Below, in pieces: positions 53,773-63,900 of a stretch of DNA of 64,000 nt. This stretch comes from UBA2588 sp964343075 (GTDB lineage: Bacteria; Chloroflexota; Dehalococcoidia; Lucifugimonadales; UBA3495). Below the pieces are notes generated by a model, which saw only the letters and a program-made list of their open reading frames with translations, was not told the DNA's origin and searched no databases. Position 1 is the stretch's first letter. Every line of letters begins with the position of its first letter. Made by a program: the position numbers and the translations under genes. The DNA is taken from positions 11,278-75,277 of the forward strand of contig CAYFGT010000010.1 in the NCBI GenBank assembly GCA_964343075.1, in the 5' to 3' direction.

Positions 53773-54672
53773 TCAATAACCCATACGCCGACTCAGAATC
53801 ATAGCCGTCTGCTCGGGGTTTTCAGCTAAACCAATTGCACCTGTTACGCAAATCGCCTCTGGGCCACAATCAATCACTTCATCGATATTATCTATATTTA
53901 TTCCACCTATTGCTACTAGCGGTTTAGTAGCAATTTCTCGAGCCTGTTTCAGACGATCAATACCCTGCGGTTCTCTTTCTATTTGTTTAGTATTAGTGCT
54001 GAACATTGGACCAAAAGCTACATGGTCTATATCCATATTCTCAGAATCACTTAACTGATCCAACTCTCTGTTTGATCTACCAATGTGTTGAGATATATTG
54101 AGTGTGGACCTAGAAGCTTGAACACTAAGGTCCGTCTGACCAACATGCAAACCAAAGCTACCTACTGCCTTAGCAATATCTGCATGATCATTAATGATCA
54201 AACATGTATCGGATGTTTCACATAGTTCCTGTAATCTATACGCTAAATCTAAAATGATCCCCTTATCAGATTGTTTATCTCTTAATTGCAGTATCTTAGC
54301 GCCCCCTTGGACTGCCTTCTGCGCAATTAGAAACGGGTCTCGGCCCCGAGCGATATCCGGATCAATAATGACATATAATCCACGGAACCTGCCTCTATCC
54401 ATAGTCCGTAATTTACTGCCTTCAATAGTTTTGATTTTGTTTAAAGTATCAATTAGTTGTTGATTTTTATTTAGAAAGCCGTTAGAAGAAATAAGGTCTA
54501 ACAGAGATGCTACTTTATGTGCCAAGCTTACTTCATAAGAGATACTTCCTGTTATTGTATCCAAATTATCCAGCTGTTCGGCAATAACAAGGATCTCTTC
54601 AGTATATCCTTCATTATCAGAAATTGAATTATGGACATCTTTTAATAACCTGCTGATAATATCGTTATTCAT
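53773..54672 (-). CDS. thiE: thiamine-phosphate synthase with helical N-terminal extension
   Basis: A 299-residue protein. The ThiE domain (about 95-299) has GLYVIIDPDIARGRDPF, GGAKILQLRDK, LIINDHADIAKAVGSFGLHVGQTDL and GPMFSTNTK, then the C-terminal VAIGGINIDNI. It couples HMP-PP and thiazole phosphate to thiamine phosphate. The first ~95 residues are a helical extension like that of some cyanobacterial ThiE proteins. No TPP riboswitch is seen upstream. It may share a transcript with the upstream FmdB-like gene. Confidence 0.9.
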   Translation of the reverse strand: MNNDIISRLLKDVHNSISDNEGYTEEILVIAEQLDNLDTITGSISYEVSLAHKVASLLDLISSNGFLNKNQQLIDTLNKIKTIEGSKLRTMDRGRFRGLYVIIDPDIARGRDPFLIAQKAVQGGAKILQLRDKQSDKGIILDLAYRLQELCETSDTCLIINDHADIAKAVGSFGLHVGQTDLSVQASRSTLNISQHIGRSNRELDQLSDSENMDIDHVAFGPMFSTNTKQIEREPQGIDRLKQAREIATKPLVAIGGINIDNIDEVIDCGPEAICVTGAIGLAENPEQTAMILSRRMGY

Positions 54673-54685
54673 TTCCGTATCAACT

Positions 54686-54949
54686 TTACCCGTTCTTGGC
54701 TTGCCTTATTCTATTCAGATGATTCGCCATCGAACCGGCATCAGAATGATCTACATCCGATAAAGTCTCTTTGCTTGGCAGCCAATTTAAGTTGTCTGAT
54801 GGAGATTTGAATGAAAATCTAGATACTAATTTTCTGATATTTTGATCAGAACAGCTTTTGCATTTCATTGAATCTTCTTGGGACCACGGAAAAACCAGAT
54901 GTTCATTCGTTTCACCACACGATTCACAGTAGTATTCATATATTGGCAT
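54686..54949 (-). CDS. FmdB-type zinc ribbon protein
   Basis: An 87-residue protein from ATG 54949, preferred because GGAG precedes it and the family always starts MPIYEYYC. The motif MPIYEYYCESC, then CKSC, forms a four-cysteine zinc ribbon; the tail is polar. The family is commonly linked to regulation near formamidase or other genes. The start 46 codons upstream is an artefact of the open frame. The divergent polA starts 119 bases away. Confidence 0.85.
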   Translation of the reverse strand: MPIYEYYCESCGETNEHLVFPWSQEDSMKCKSCSDQNIRKLVSRFSFKSPSDNLNWLPSKETLSDVDHSDAGSMANHLNRIRQAKNG

Positions 54950-55067
54950 TTTTATCTCCGTTCTGAACATTGTATCATTACCTCTTAAAGCAACGATAAG
55001 TAAGCCATCCCATTCGTATGCATCTGGGGTATAATGTACATGAAGCAATTTTATGTAGAAGGTTATT

Positions 55068-57821
55068 ATGCAAATTCCTTTTGACGCCAATACCTCTTCA
55101 TCCCAGAACCGCCTAATCCTAATAGATGGCCATGCTATTATTCATAGAGCATTTAGAGGCATAAGCGCGCAAGGAAACAATCTTACCGTATCCACTACAG
55201 GCGAAGACGTTACTGGAGTTTATGGTTTTCTGAATATCTTTTTAAGAGCCATTACAGACCAAAACCCCAGTCACTGCATAATAACTTTTGATACACCAAA
55301 ACCCACATTCAGACATATAGCCTTCCCTGAATACAAAGCTCAAAGAGCAGAAACCCCCGTAGAGTTACGGCATCAATTTGACAGAGTTCGCCAATTAATG
55401 GAAACATTTGCCGTCCCTACCTTTTCCCTTGATGGATACGAAGCAGACGATCTCATAGGAACCATCAGTGCTCAAGCAGAATTACAGGGATTAGAAACCA
55501 TCATACTCACTGGAGACAGGGACACATTTCAGTTAATTTCTCCTCTCACCAAAGTTGACCTGGGTTCCAACGCAAGAGATCGAAAGCTCTATGGAGAACC
55601 CGAACTCATAGAACGCTATGGTGGCCTAACCGCCGAACAACAACCAGACTTCAAAGCATTACTAGGGGATAGTTCAGACAATATACCAGGGGTCCCAAGA
55701 GTAGGAGAAAAGCGAGCAATTGGGTTGCTGAATGAATATGGAAACCTCGAAGGCATTTACGACAATTTGGAGTCGATTCATCCTCCAAGCGTCAAATCAT
55801 CACTCACTGAAAGCAAAGAAATTGCCTTCAACAATAGAGAATTGATGACTATCAATAGAAGTGCGCCAATAACAGTAGATTTCGAAGCCGCCCTGTTCGG
55901 AGGTTATGATATGACAGAAATTATCTCTCTCCTAACAGAATTAGAATTCAATAGCATAATAAATCGAATTCCTGGTAATCCTGTCCAATTCGCGAATGAC
56001 ACCCAAAAATCACAAACTGCACCAGTCCAAGAAGGTGATTACGTTTGCGTCGATACACAAGCTAAATTGAATGAAATGCTATTATCTTTACAAAAATCAG
56101 ACAAAATAGCTTTTGATACAGAGACAACAAATCTAAACCCTATGTTAGCAAGATTAGTCGGGCTTAGTTTTTCTGTTGAACCCGGATCCGCTTGGTATGT
56201 GCCTCTGGGACATGCTGAAGGCCTTCAATTGTCCATGGAAGATACACTTGACCAACTCAAACCTATACTCCAAAACCCTTACAAACAGATGTGCGCACAC
56301 AATGCGAACTATGACCTGATGATATTGTCTAGATATGGTATTGATGTCGCAAACCTTGCTTTTGACACAATGATAGGAGGTCATCTATTAGGTAATGCAT
56401 CTTTGGGCCTTAAAGCACTTTCCCAATCAATCCTTGGAATCGAAATGCAACCAATCACCGAATTGATAGGCACTGGAAAGAAACAAATAACATTTGCAGA
56501 AGTTCCTATTGAAACAGCATTCATCTATGCTTCAGCCGATGCAGATTGTACCTTCCAACTGTGGCAACACTTTCAACCTGAAATAGACGGATGCTTTGCA
56601 AAAACTATAATGACCGACATAGAAATTCCTTTGATACCTGTAATAATAGAGATGCAAAAAAACGGGATAACTTTAGAAGCAAACAACTTAGAGAATATGT
56701 CTGAAGAACTTCAAACAGATATGGGGATATTACATGACAGTATAGTGTCATACGCCGGACATTCGTTAAACATTAACTCACCTAGTCAACTAAGCGATGT
56801 ATTGTTTAACGAATTAGACTTACCCAAAACCAAGAAAACTAAGACTGGTTATTCAACAGACGCTAACTCTCTAGAATTTCTTAAATCAGCTCACCCTATC
56901 ATCGAACAAATTTTAAGCTACCGAGAACTATCAAAACTCAAATCAACATATGTAGATGCCTTGCCTCACATGATTAACCCTGATACTCACCGGATCCATA
57001 CCAGTTATAACCAAACCGGATCCATAACTGGAAGAATATCCTCTAGTGAACCCAATCTGCAAAATATACCTGTCAGAACTGAAAGAGGCCGCAAAGTTAG
57101 AAACGCTTTTGTAGCAGAAACCAGAGATTCCCTACTATTTGCAGCAGATTACTCCCAAATTGAGTTGCGAGTTCTGGCTCACTTATCACAAGATCCCGGT
57201 TTGCTGTCAGCCTTCCATAATGGCGAAGATATACATTCCTCTACAGCTTCATTGATGTTTGATGTCGACATCACCAAGGTGGACTCTGAGATGCGGAGGA
57301 TAGCTAAAGTCCTAAACTTTGGTGTTATTTATGGACTTTCAGCCCATGGCATAACCCAGCAAACTGGTTTCTCTAGAGAAGAAGGGAACAATTTCATTAA
57401 AACCTATTTCTCAAAATATCCAGGCATACAAAATTACCTGGAAGAGATTAAAACTTTTGCTAGAGATAATGGTTACGTACAAACCCTGATGGGTAGACGT
57501 AGATATGTACCTGATATCCATTCATCCAATTTCAATGTGCGAAGTGCGGCGGAAAGAATATCTATTAATATGCCAATTCAGGGTACTGCTGCAGACATCA
57601 TGAAATTGGCTATGATCAACGTTTTCAACAGCTTACAAGGGAGTACGCTTGAATCTAAGATCTTGATGCAAGTTCATGACGAATTGGTATTTGAAGTTCC
57701 AATTCAAGAAATAGAGCCACTGAAATCCATAGTTGTAGCAGAAATGCCCAATGCAATGAACCTAGACGTAGACCTAATAGTAGAAACAAAGCAAGGACCC
57801 AGTTGGGGAGACATGGAGTAA
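55068..57821 (+). CDS. polA: DNA polymerase I
   Basis: A 917-residue PolA with three domains. The 5-prime flap nuclease (about 15-300) starts with LILIDGHAIIHRAF. The 3-prime proofreading domain has DTE (Asp350, Glu352), NANYDLMIL and YASADAD, so the exonuclease residues are intact. The polymerase domain has DYSQIELRVLAH, the finger helix with RRIAKVLNFGVIYG and the palm QVHDELVFEV. It is used in lagging-strand processing and repair. A TATAAT (55030-55035) lies before the gene. It overlaps the first codons of the next frame. Confidence 0.96.
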   Translation: MQIPFDANTSSSQNRLILIDGHAIIHRAFRGISAQGNNLTVSTTGEDVTGVYGFLNIFLRAITDQNPSHCIITFDTPKPTFRHIAFPEYKAQRAETPVELRHQFDRVRQLMETFAVPTFSLDGYEADDLIGTISAQAELQGLETIILTGDRDTFQLISPLTKVDLGSNARDRKLYGEPELIERYGGLTAEQQPDFKALLGDSSDNIPGVPRVGEKRAIGLLNEYGNLEGIYDNLESIHPPSVKSSLTESKEIAFNNRELMTINRSAPITVDFEAALFGGYDMTEIISLLTELEFNSIINRIPGNPVQFANDTQKSQTAPVQEGDYVCVDTQAKLNEMLLSLQKSDKIAFDTETTNLNPMLARLVGLSFSVEPGSAWYVPLGHAEGLQLSMEDTLDQLKPILQNPYKQMCAHNANYDLMILSRYGIDVANLAFDTMIGGHLLGNASLGLKALSQSILGIEMQPITELIGTGKKQITFAEVPIETAFIYASADADCTFQLWQHFQPEIDGCFAKTIMTDIEIPLIPVIIEMQKNGITLEANNLENMSEELQTDMGILHDSIVSYAGHSLNINSPSQLSDVLFNELDLPKTKKTKTGYSTDANSLEFLKSAHPIIEQILSYRELSKLKSTYVDALPHMINPDTHRIHTSYNQTGSITGRISSSEPNLQNIPVRTERGRKVRNAFVAETRDSLLFAADYSQIELRVLAHLSQDPGLLSAFHNGEDIHSSTASLMFDVDITKVDSEMRRIAKVLNFGVIYGLSAHGITQQTGFSREEGNNFIKTYFSKYPGIQNYLEEIKTFARDNGYVQTLMGRRRYVPDIHSSNFNVRSAAERISINMPIQGTAADIMKLAMINVFNSLQGSTLESKILMQVHDELVFEVPIQEIEPLKSIVVAEMPNAMNLDVDLIVETKQGPSWGDME

Positions 57822-57823
57822 AA

Positions 57824-58705
57824 ATGCAACCTTTAAGAAGCCTTATATTCGTTCCAGGAAACCGCGAGAACATGCTGGAAAAAGCCAAGACATTTGATGC
57901 GGATATCATCATGGTAGATCTAGAAGACTCAGTGCCAACGACGCAGAAATTAGCCGCTATACCTATAGCACAAAAATGGTCACAACATTTACATGAATCA
58001 GGTAAAACCGTAATGGTTAGATTGAATGCATTAGACACAGGATTTACGAAAAATGAAATGGACCATATGGCTTCCGAATACATATTAGGTTTCAGTGTAG
58101 GTAAGATTTCCAGCGCTAACGACGTTAAGACAATCGATCAAATGTTGTCAGAAGTAGAAAGTAAGAAACTTTTATCGCCTGGGTCTCTTAAATTCATCGC
58201 TTGGATAGAAAGTGCTAAGGCGATTATGAACCTACAAGATATTTCTACGGCAAGTAAAAGAACTATCGCTCTAGCATTTGGCGCAGAAGATTTAACCAAT
58301 GACATGGAAATCACAAGAACCGAATTAGGCTCTGAAATATCAGTCCCTAGAGCTATGATTCCGATCGCAGCAAAAGCTGTAGGTTTACCAGCACTCGATA
58401 GTCCTTTTGTGAGTTTTAATGATTATCAGGCTCTAGAAAATGACTCCACTAATGCTAAGGCGATTGGCTATAAAGGCAAATTCGCAATACATCCCAATCA
58501 AATAGAAACAATAAACAAAACTTTTTCACCATCTCCTGAAGAAATTGACTATGCCCAACAAGTGATGGAGGCCTGGGAAAGAGCTGAATCACAAGGAGAA
58601 GGGTCAATTGCCTTGGATGGGAAAATGATCGATGTACCAGTCGTTAAACGAGCTCAAAACGTTCTCTTAAATGCTGGATTACTCAAAGAAAAATTCACAC
58701 TTTAA
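57824..58705 (+). CDS. HpcH/HpaI aldolase / citrate-lyase beta-type CoA lyase
   Basis: A 293-residue CitE-like protein from ATG 57824, the first ATG after the polA stop (57821). The pattern RSLIFVPGNRENMLEKA, IIMVDLEDSVP, and AFGAEDLTNDME is typical of the CitE/HpcH lyase branch, acting on hydroxyacyl-CoA such as malyl-CoA or citramalyl-CoA. Its end is 23 bases from folB. The start gap of three bases suggests polA read-through. Confidence 0.88.
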   Translation: MQPLRSLIFVPGNRENMLEKAKTFDADIIMVDLEDSVPTTQKLAAIPIAQKWSQHLHESGKTVMVRLNALDTGFTKNEMDHMASEYILGFSVGKISSANDVKTIDQMLSEVESKKLLSPGSLKFIAWIESAKAIMNLQDISTASKRTIALAFGAEDLTNDMEITRTELGSEISVPRAMIPIAAKAVGLPALDSPFVSFNDYQALENDSTNAKAIGYKGKFAIHPNQIETINKTFSPSPEEIDYAQQVMEAWERAESQGEGSIALDGKMIDVPVVKRAQNVLLNAGLLKEKFTL

Positions 58706-58728
58706 TTTAGTAATAACAAGGAACTATT

Positions 58729-59109
58729 TTGGCTACAGATCAAATCATACTCTCTGGAATGCATTTCTATGGCTACCATGGAGTCAATCCAGAAGAAAAA
58801 ATACATGGCCAGAAATATATGGCAGATGTAACTATCAGTTCTGACGTATCTACGGCCGGAAAAACTGATAACCTCGAAGATACTATAAATTACTCTCATG
58901 TATACAAACTAATCAAAAGCATAGTTGAAGGACCTTCCCAGAATCTAATTGAAACGGTTGCAGAACTCATTGCAAAAGTCATCCTATCCGAAACAACAGC
59001 ACACGAAGTAACAGTCAAAGTGTCGAAGTTGAATCCTCCTATCAAAGAATCACACATTGAATCTGCTGCTATCCAAATTACTAGAAAGCAATCAGATCAC
59101 TTGCAGTGA
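58729..59109 (+). CDS. folB: dihydroneopterin aldolase
   Basis: A 126-residue FolB from a TTG start with AAGGAA in front. The motif LSGMHFYGYHGVNPEEKIHGQ and ETVAELIAKVI are typical; the C-terminal KLNPPIKE matches KPxAP-like. It cleaves dihydroneopterin to 6-hydroxymethyl-dihydropterin for folate. FolK and folP are not adjacent. It lies between the CitE-like gene and an MFS gene. Confidence 0.88.
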   Translation: MATDQIILSGMHFYGYHGVNPEEKIHGQKYMADVTISSDVSTAGKTDNLEDTINYSHVYKLIKSIVEGPSQNLIETVAELIAKVILSETTAHEVTVKVSKLNPPIKESHIESAAIQITRKQSDHLQ

Positions 59110-59132
59110 ATTTCCGAGCCTAAGGATACATT

Positions 59133-60395
59133 GTGTTAGCGAGAAGAATATCCAATAATATTCCTTTTTATTATGGTTGGATAGTACTGTTCTCAGTTGG
59201 AACTTCAGCCATTGTTAGAAATGCAGCGGCGAGTCTTATGATCGGAGTATTCATCGCTTCTATGAATACAGAATTAGGATGGAGTAGAACTCTGATTGCT
59301 GGGGCTGCAAGTGTGGGAGGATTAGCAGCATCTATCGCTTCAATCCCTGCAGGATGGGTAGTCGATAAATATAAAACCCAAATTGTATTATCAATCAGTG
59401 TACTATTACTAGGCATAGCCACCATATCTATAAGCTGGGTAACGACTCCTCTGGCATTCTATATAGCTTATGGCTTAGGGAGAGTCTTATTCAACAGTAC
59501 TTTCCAGATAGGGTCTTCAGTATGCATTTCTAGATGGTTTGTACGATACCGTGGTCGAGCGACTGGATTTTTGTTTTCATTTCATTCAATCGGAATGTTG
59601 GCTTTCCCTCTATTAGCGTGGTCAATTATCCAATGGTATGACTGGAGAAGTGCCTGGTTGGTGATAGGGATACTAGTAATAATTCTTTCGTTACCTTTCA
59701 CATTGTTATTCATCGAACATCAACCAGAAAATCTTGGTCTCTTGCCCGATGGAGATTCAGCAGGAGACATCACAGACTCCAAAGTCCCGACGTTAGTCGA
59801 TGAAATTAGTTGGACTTTAAGGGAAGCTGCAAAAACAAAAGTCCTCTGGATCTTAGCCTTCTCGGGAGGAATTCTATTTTTATTGCAATCAGGAATGAAT
59901 GTTCACCAAGCCGCACTAATCGCTGACAAAGGCTTAGCGCCATGGATCGCTATCATGGGAGTCTCTTGCAATGCTATATTTACTGGTGTTGGAAGTGTCA
60001 TCTGGGGCAGAATTTTAGAATTCATGCCTGCAAAATATGCATATTCCGTCGATGCGATGCTACTCGGAACCACTTTAGGATTGTTCACGTTGATACAAGG
60101 ACCTGTCTCGGTCTTCATACTGTCTTCTCTATTTGGTTTAGCCATAGCAGGTATTCTCTGCATTCCTCCAGTGACTTATGCGAATTATTTTGGAAGAAAT
60201 AATCTAGGTAAAATACGAGGCATAACAGAACCCTTTATTTCGCTAGGCCAAGCCATAGGAGCCCTAACTTCAGGCATAATTTTTGACATTTACCATTCCT
60301 ATGACGTGGCCCTACTAAGTTACTGCATCCTGGGAATTGTAGCGGGTATTTCTTTCTTGATTATCAAGAAACCCGAATACACTTCCACTCGGTGA
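59133..60395 (+). CDS. MFS transporter (monocarboxylate/OFA-like)
   Basis: A 420-residue 12-TM major facilitator from a GTG. The first segment IPFYGWIVLFSVGTSAIVRN and the loop after TM2 (GWVVDKYKTQIV) match the branch of the transporter at 35258. A large central loop (about 195-225) separates the halves. It likely moves an organic acid. It lies 24 bases after folB and is convergent with the VOC gene. Confidence 0.88.
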   Translation: MLARRISNNIPFYYGWIVLFSVGTSAIVRNAAASLMIGVFIASMNTELGWSRTLIAGAASVGGLAASIASIPAGWVVDKYKTQIVLSISVLLLGIATISISWVTTPLAFYIAYGLGRVLFNSTFQIGSSVCISRWFVRYRGRATGFLFSFHSIGMLAFPLLAWSIIQWYDWRSAWLVIGILVIILSLPFTLLFIEHQPENLGLLPDGDSAGDITDSKVPTLVDEISWTLREAAKTKVLWILAFSGGILFLLQSGMNVHQAALIADKGLAPWIAIMGVSCNAIFTGVGSVIWGRILEFMPAKYAYSVDAMLLGTTLGLFTLIQGPVSVFILSSLFGLAIAGILCIPPVTYANYFGRNNLGKIRGITEPFISLGQAIGALTSGIIFDIYHSYDVALLSYCILGIVAGISFLIIKKPEYTSTR

Positions 60396-60407
60396 GAACA
60401 GATCTTC

Positions 60408-60797
60408 TTAGACTAATACTCCAAATCCAGATTTGGTACAAATTTCCAATCGATTGCCATCCAAATCTTCAAAATAAAATGCTCGCTGACCATCGTTCCT
60501 GGTTTGGATATCCGTCAAAGCAGCTACCCCTTTCCCTTCGAAGTAACTTCTTGAAGCTTCGATATCATCTACTTCAAATGCCGTATGATGCGACGGCGCA
60601 GATGGTGCATCCGGATGTTCAATAATATGAACCATCGCTCCGCTTGGTAACTGCAACCAATAAAGATGATCACTGTCTACCATTTTAGGAATTTGTTTGA
60701 TACCCAGAATTTCAGTGTACCATTTTAACGCTGCATCTTTATCTTTGACGCAATAAGTACTGTGATTAATCGCTTTCAACCTGATCTTGTCATCCAT
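60408..60797 (-). CDS. VOC/glyoxalase-family protein
   Basis: A 129-residue vicinal-oxygen-chelate protein, one cupin-like pair of beta-alpha-beta modules. NHSTYCVKDKDAALKWYTEILGI opens the first module, HHTAFEVDD carries a metal His of the second, and RAFYFEDLDGNRLEICT holds the final Glu. It could be a lyase, dioxygenase or resistance protein; the substrate is unknown. A GGAGG-like ribosome site (revcomp of 60806 region) precedes the ATG. Confidence 0.85.
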   Translation of the reverse strand: MDDKIRLKAINHSTYCVKDKDAALKWYTEILGIKQIPKMVDSDHLYWLQLPSGAMVHIIEHPDAPSAPSHHTAFEVDDIEASRSYFEGKGVAALTDIQTRNDGQRAFYFEDLDGNRLEICTKSGFGVLV

Positions 60798-60858
60798 GAT
60801 TTGCCTCCTACTGATGATTCTAAACTAGCACCATAATATTAAAGATACATTAAAAAGA

Positions 60859-60886
60859 AAAGGGCCCTTTACATCAAGGGCCCTTT
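60859..60886 (-). terminator. Rho-independent terminator of the repeat-protein gene
   Basis: AAAGGGCCCTT, loop GATGTA (minus strand) and AAGGGCCCTTT pair over 11 bases, followed on the minus strand by TTTCTTTTT. It lies 26 bases after the stop of the giant repeat gene at 60912. Confidence 0.88.
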
Positions 60887-60911
60887 ACATACACAACTTC
60901 TTACGAGTTTA

Positions 60912-63900
60912 CTATTGTCCCGTACCGCCAGCTGCCTCACCACTTGTGGCCGCTTCAGCAGCTGCCGCTTCAGCCTCTGCTAGCGATGCCGCTTGCTCAG
61001 CCGCTGCCGCCGCCGCATCCGCTGCATCTGCCGCTGCTAATGCTGCCTCTTGCGCTGCTGCGTCATTGGGATTAGCTTCTGCCGCCGCCTGTAATGCCTC
61101 TGCCTCTGCTAAGGCTGCATCTGCACTTGCAGCTGCTGATTCAGCCTCTGCTGCTGCTGCTTCTGCTTCTGCAACTGCTTCCGCTGCTGCTGCGGATTCT
61201 GCTGCTGCTGCTGCATCAGCTGCTGCGTTAGCTGCAGCTGCATCCCCACCAATAGCAGTAGTTGGGGCTTCTCCAGTTGCGGGGGCTCCCGCATCACCAG
61301 TAGGTGCGGTTCCTGCGTCAACCGGTGCAGGTATTTCTGGCATTTCTGGCATTTCTGGGGCTAAACCTTCTCCAGTACCGCCAGCCATGAATTCAAATAC
61401 TGCGCCTACCGAATCAATCATTGCAGCCAATTCAGTCGTAGCAGCTGCATCGGTAGCAGCTATCGCTGTTTCTACTGCTGGCATCTCAGCAAAGTCTGTT
61501 GGAGCAGTAGCTCCTTCTGCTGCTGGAGCAATCAGATCCGCCCCAGCCGCCTCTAGAGCAGCTTCTTTAGACTCTGGTGCCAGTTCGGTGACTTGGTCAG
61601 CACTCATGACTTCAACCATACTTCCCATCATTTCAATCGGGAGATCCGCCATTGCTGCGGGTTCTATCACTTCTACCATTCCAGCAACAATTTCAGGGGC
61701 AACTTCTGTGATAGCCGCTGGGTCCGCAGACATAGCTTCTGCTACTGCAGTCACTTTTTCCGCTCCTAAAGCACTCAGGTCAGCCGCTTCAGCTGCAACC
61801 GGCACGGCAGGTGCAGCTACTTCTCCTATGGCGCCTTCACCAGCTACTACAGCTTCCATTACTGCAGCTGCGCTAGCATCTGCTACCTCAGCGAATGCAG
61901 CACTTGCTGCAGGATCCAATGCTTCAATCATTGCTACTGCAGATGCCGGAGCAAATTCTTCTATTTTATCAACTGGAAGAGCTTCAGCAGCTGCAATTAC
62001 TACTTCAGCCGCAACTGCTACTTCAACAGGAGCAACAATTTCTAGACCAGCGTCAATAGGTGCAGTCCCTGCCTCCAGAGCATCAAACACTCCTTCAGGC
62101 AAGTCTCCTTCAACTAGACCAAGATCTGCAGGTGCAGCACCTGCTTCTAATGCATCTGCCATCGCTTCAGTTATTTCTACTGGAGCTAACACTTCTGGAG
62201 CTGCAACTGTTTCAAACATCGCAGCCAAAGTTGCCTCCGGCATTTCTGCCACTGCTGCAGGAGCATCGCCACCTACAGTCTCCAGCATAGCCGCAGCACT
62301 ATCTGCTTCCATCAGCGCTACAGAATTAAGATCCATTTTGTCTGCCATTTCCAAAGCAAGTTCAGGGGCGACTGCTTCCTTAAGCTGCTCAGGTTCTAAT
62401 GCAGTAACCAATCCGGCGAGTTGGTCGCCTTGCAGATCCGCCGCGATTGCTTCAACTCCTACTGCTTCCAAAATCGTTCCAGCACTATCAGGATCCATCA
62501 CTGTAAACGATTGTCCGTCAATTTTCTCAGCAGCCAAAGCAATTTCATCAGGAGCCAAAGCTTCTAGTATCTGGTCACCTTCCATAGCTCCCATCATTCC
62601 AGCGATTTGTTCTCCTCCCAGGCTTAGTACCTCGACAGGTCCCATTGCTTCAACCATAGATGCCGCATTCTCTGCGGGCATCTCCATGAATGCTTCAACC
62701 GTTATTTCAGACGCCACAGTCGCTAATGCCTCAACTCCTAAGTCAAACATAGCTTCTGGTTCAATTGCACCAACAATACCAGCTAAGCTGTCCGCGTCCA
62801 TGGCTGCAACAGCAGTATCAGCACCCATTGATGTAAACATATCTAATGCTGCATCTGCTGGTAGTTCAAGTATCTGAGCTGGTTCCATTGCGCCAACCAT
62901 ACCCGCCATCGCTTCGACAGGTAGGTCTAGCACAGCACCAGTGCCCATTGTTTCTAACATTCCAAATGCTGCCTCAGGCGGCATAACCATGAAGTCTTGA
63001 GGCGACATAGTGGCGGCAGCGTCAAATAACACTTCTCCGCCAATTTGCCCTAACATATCTCCTTCCATAGCACCGAACATTCCTGCCATCGCATCAGGTG
63101 GCAAATCAAATAGCATTTCGGTACCCATTGTCTCAAACATTCCAAATGCTGCTTCTGGGGGCATCATAGCCATTTCAGTTGGAGGTAACCCTGCAGCGGC
63201 GTCGAACATAGCTCCTGCCCCGAGTTCAGCCATATTGGCTGGATCCATAGCTCCAAACATATCAACAACTGCATCAGGCGGCATGAAATCTAATGCCATA
63301 TCCATTCCCATGTTGCCCAATGCATCCGCCATGAAATCTCCGCCCATCTGAGCGAACATGTCTCCTTCCATAACTCCAAACATTCCGGCCATCGCATCAG
63401 GTGGCAAATCCATTACAGCACCAGTACCCATAGTATCAAACATTCCAAATGCTGCTTCTGGGGGCATGACCATAAAGTCTTGTGCACCCATGTTCATAGC
63501 AGCATCGAAGAGAACATCTCCGCCCATCTGAGCGAACATGTCTCCTTCCATAGCTCCAAGCATTCCGGCCATGGCATCACCTGGAAGATCCAACATCATG
63601 TCAAATCCCATAGTTTCAACCATTCCAAATGCTGCTTCTGGGGGCATGCCCATCATATCGTGAGCCCCCATGTTCATTGCAGCGTCAAAGAGCGCATCTC
63701 CACCAAAAGCTCCAAACATGTCTCCTTCCATAGCTCCGAGCATTCCGGCCATTTGGTCACCGCCCATAAATTCCATCGCGGTGCCCATTCCCATGTCCAT
63801 CATCGCATCGAATGCTCTTTCAGCACCCATTGCGCCAAGCTGGTCTCCTTCCATTGCTCCAAACATTCCAGCCATTTGCTCGCCACCGAGGTCTTTCACA

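Noticed and set aside
60946..62877. 643-codon plus-strand open frame inside the repeat protein gene
   Set aside because: It is antisense to GCN- and ATG-rich codons, giving an Ala/Ser low-complexity translation with no ribosome site; the minus frame has the regular 20-residue repeats and the terminator.
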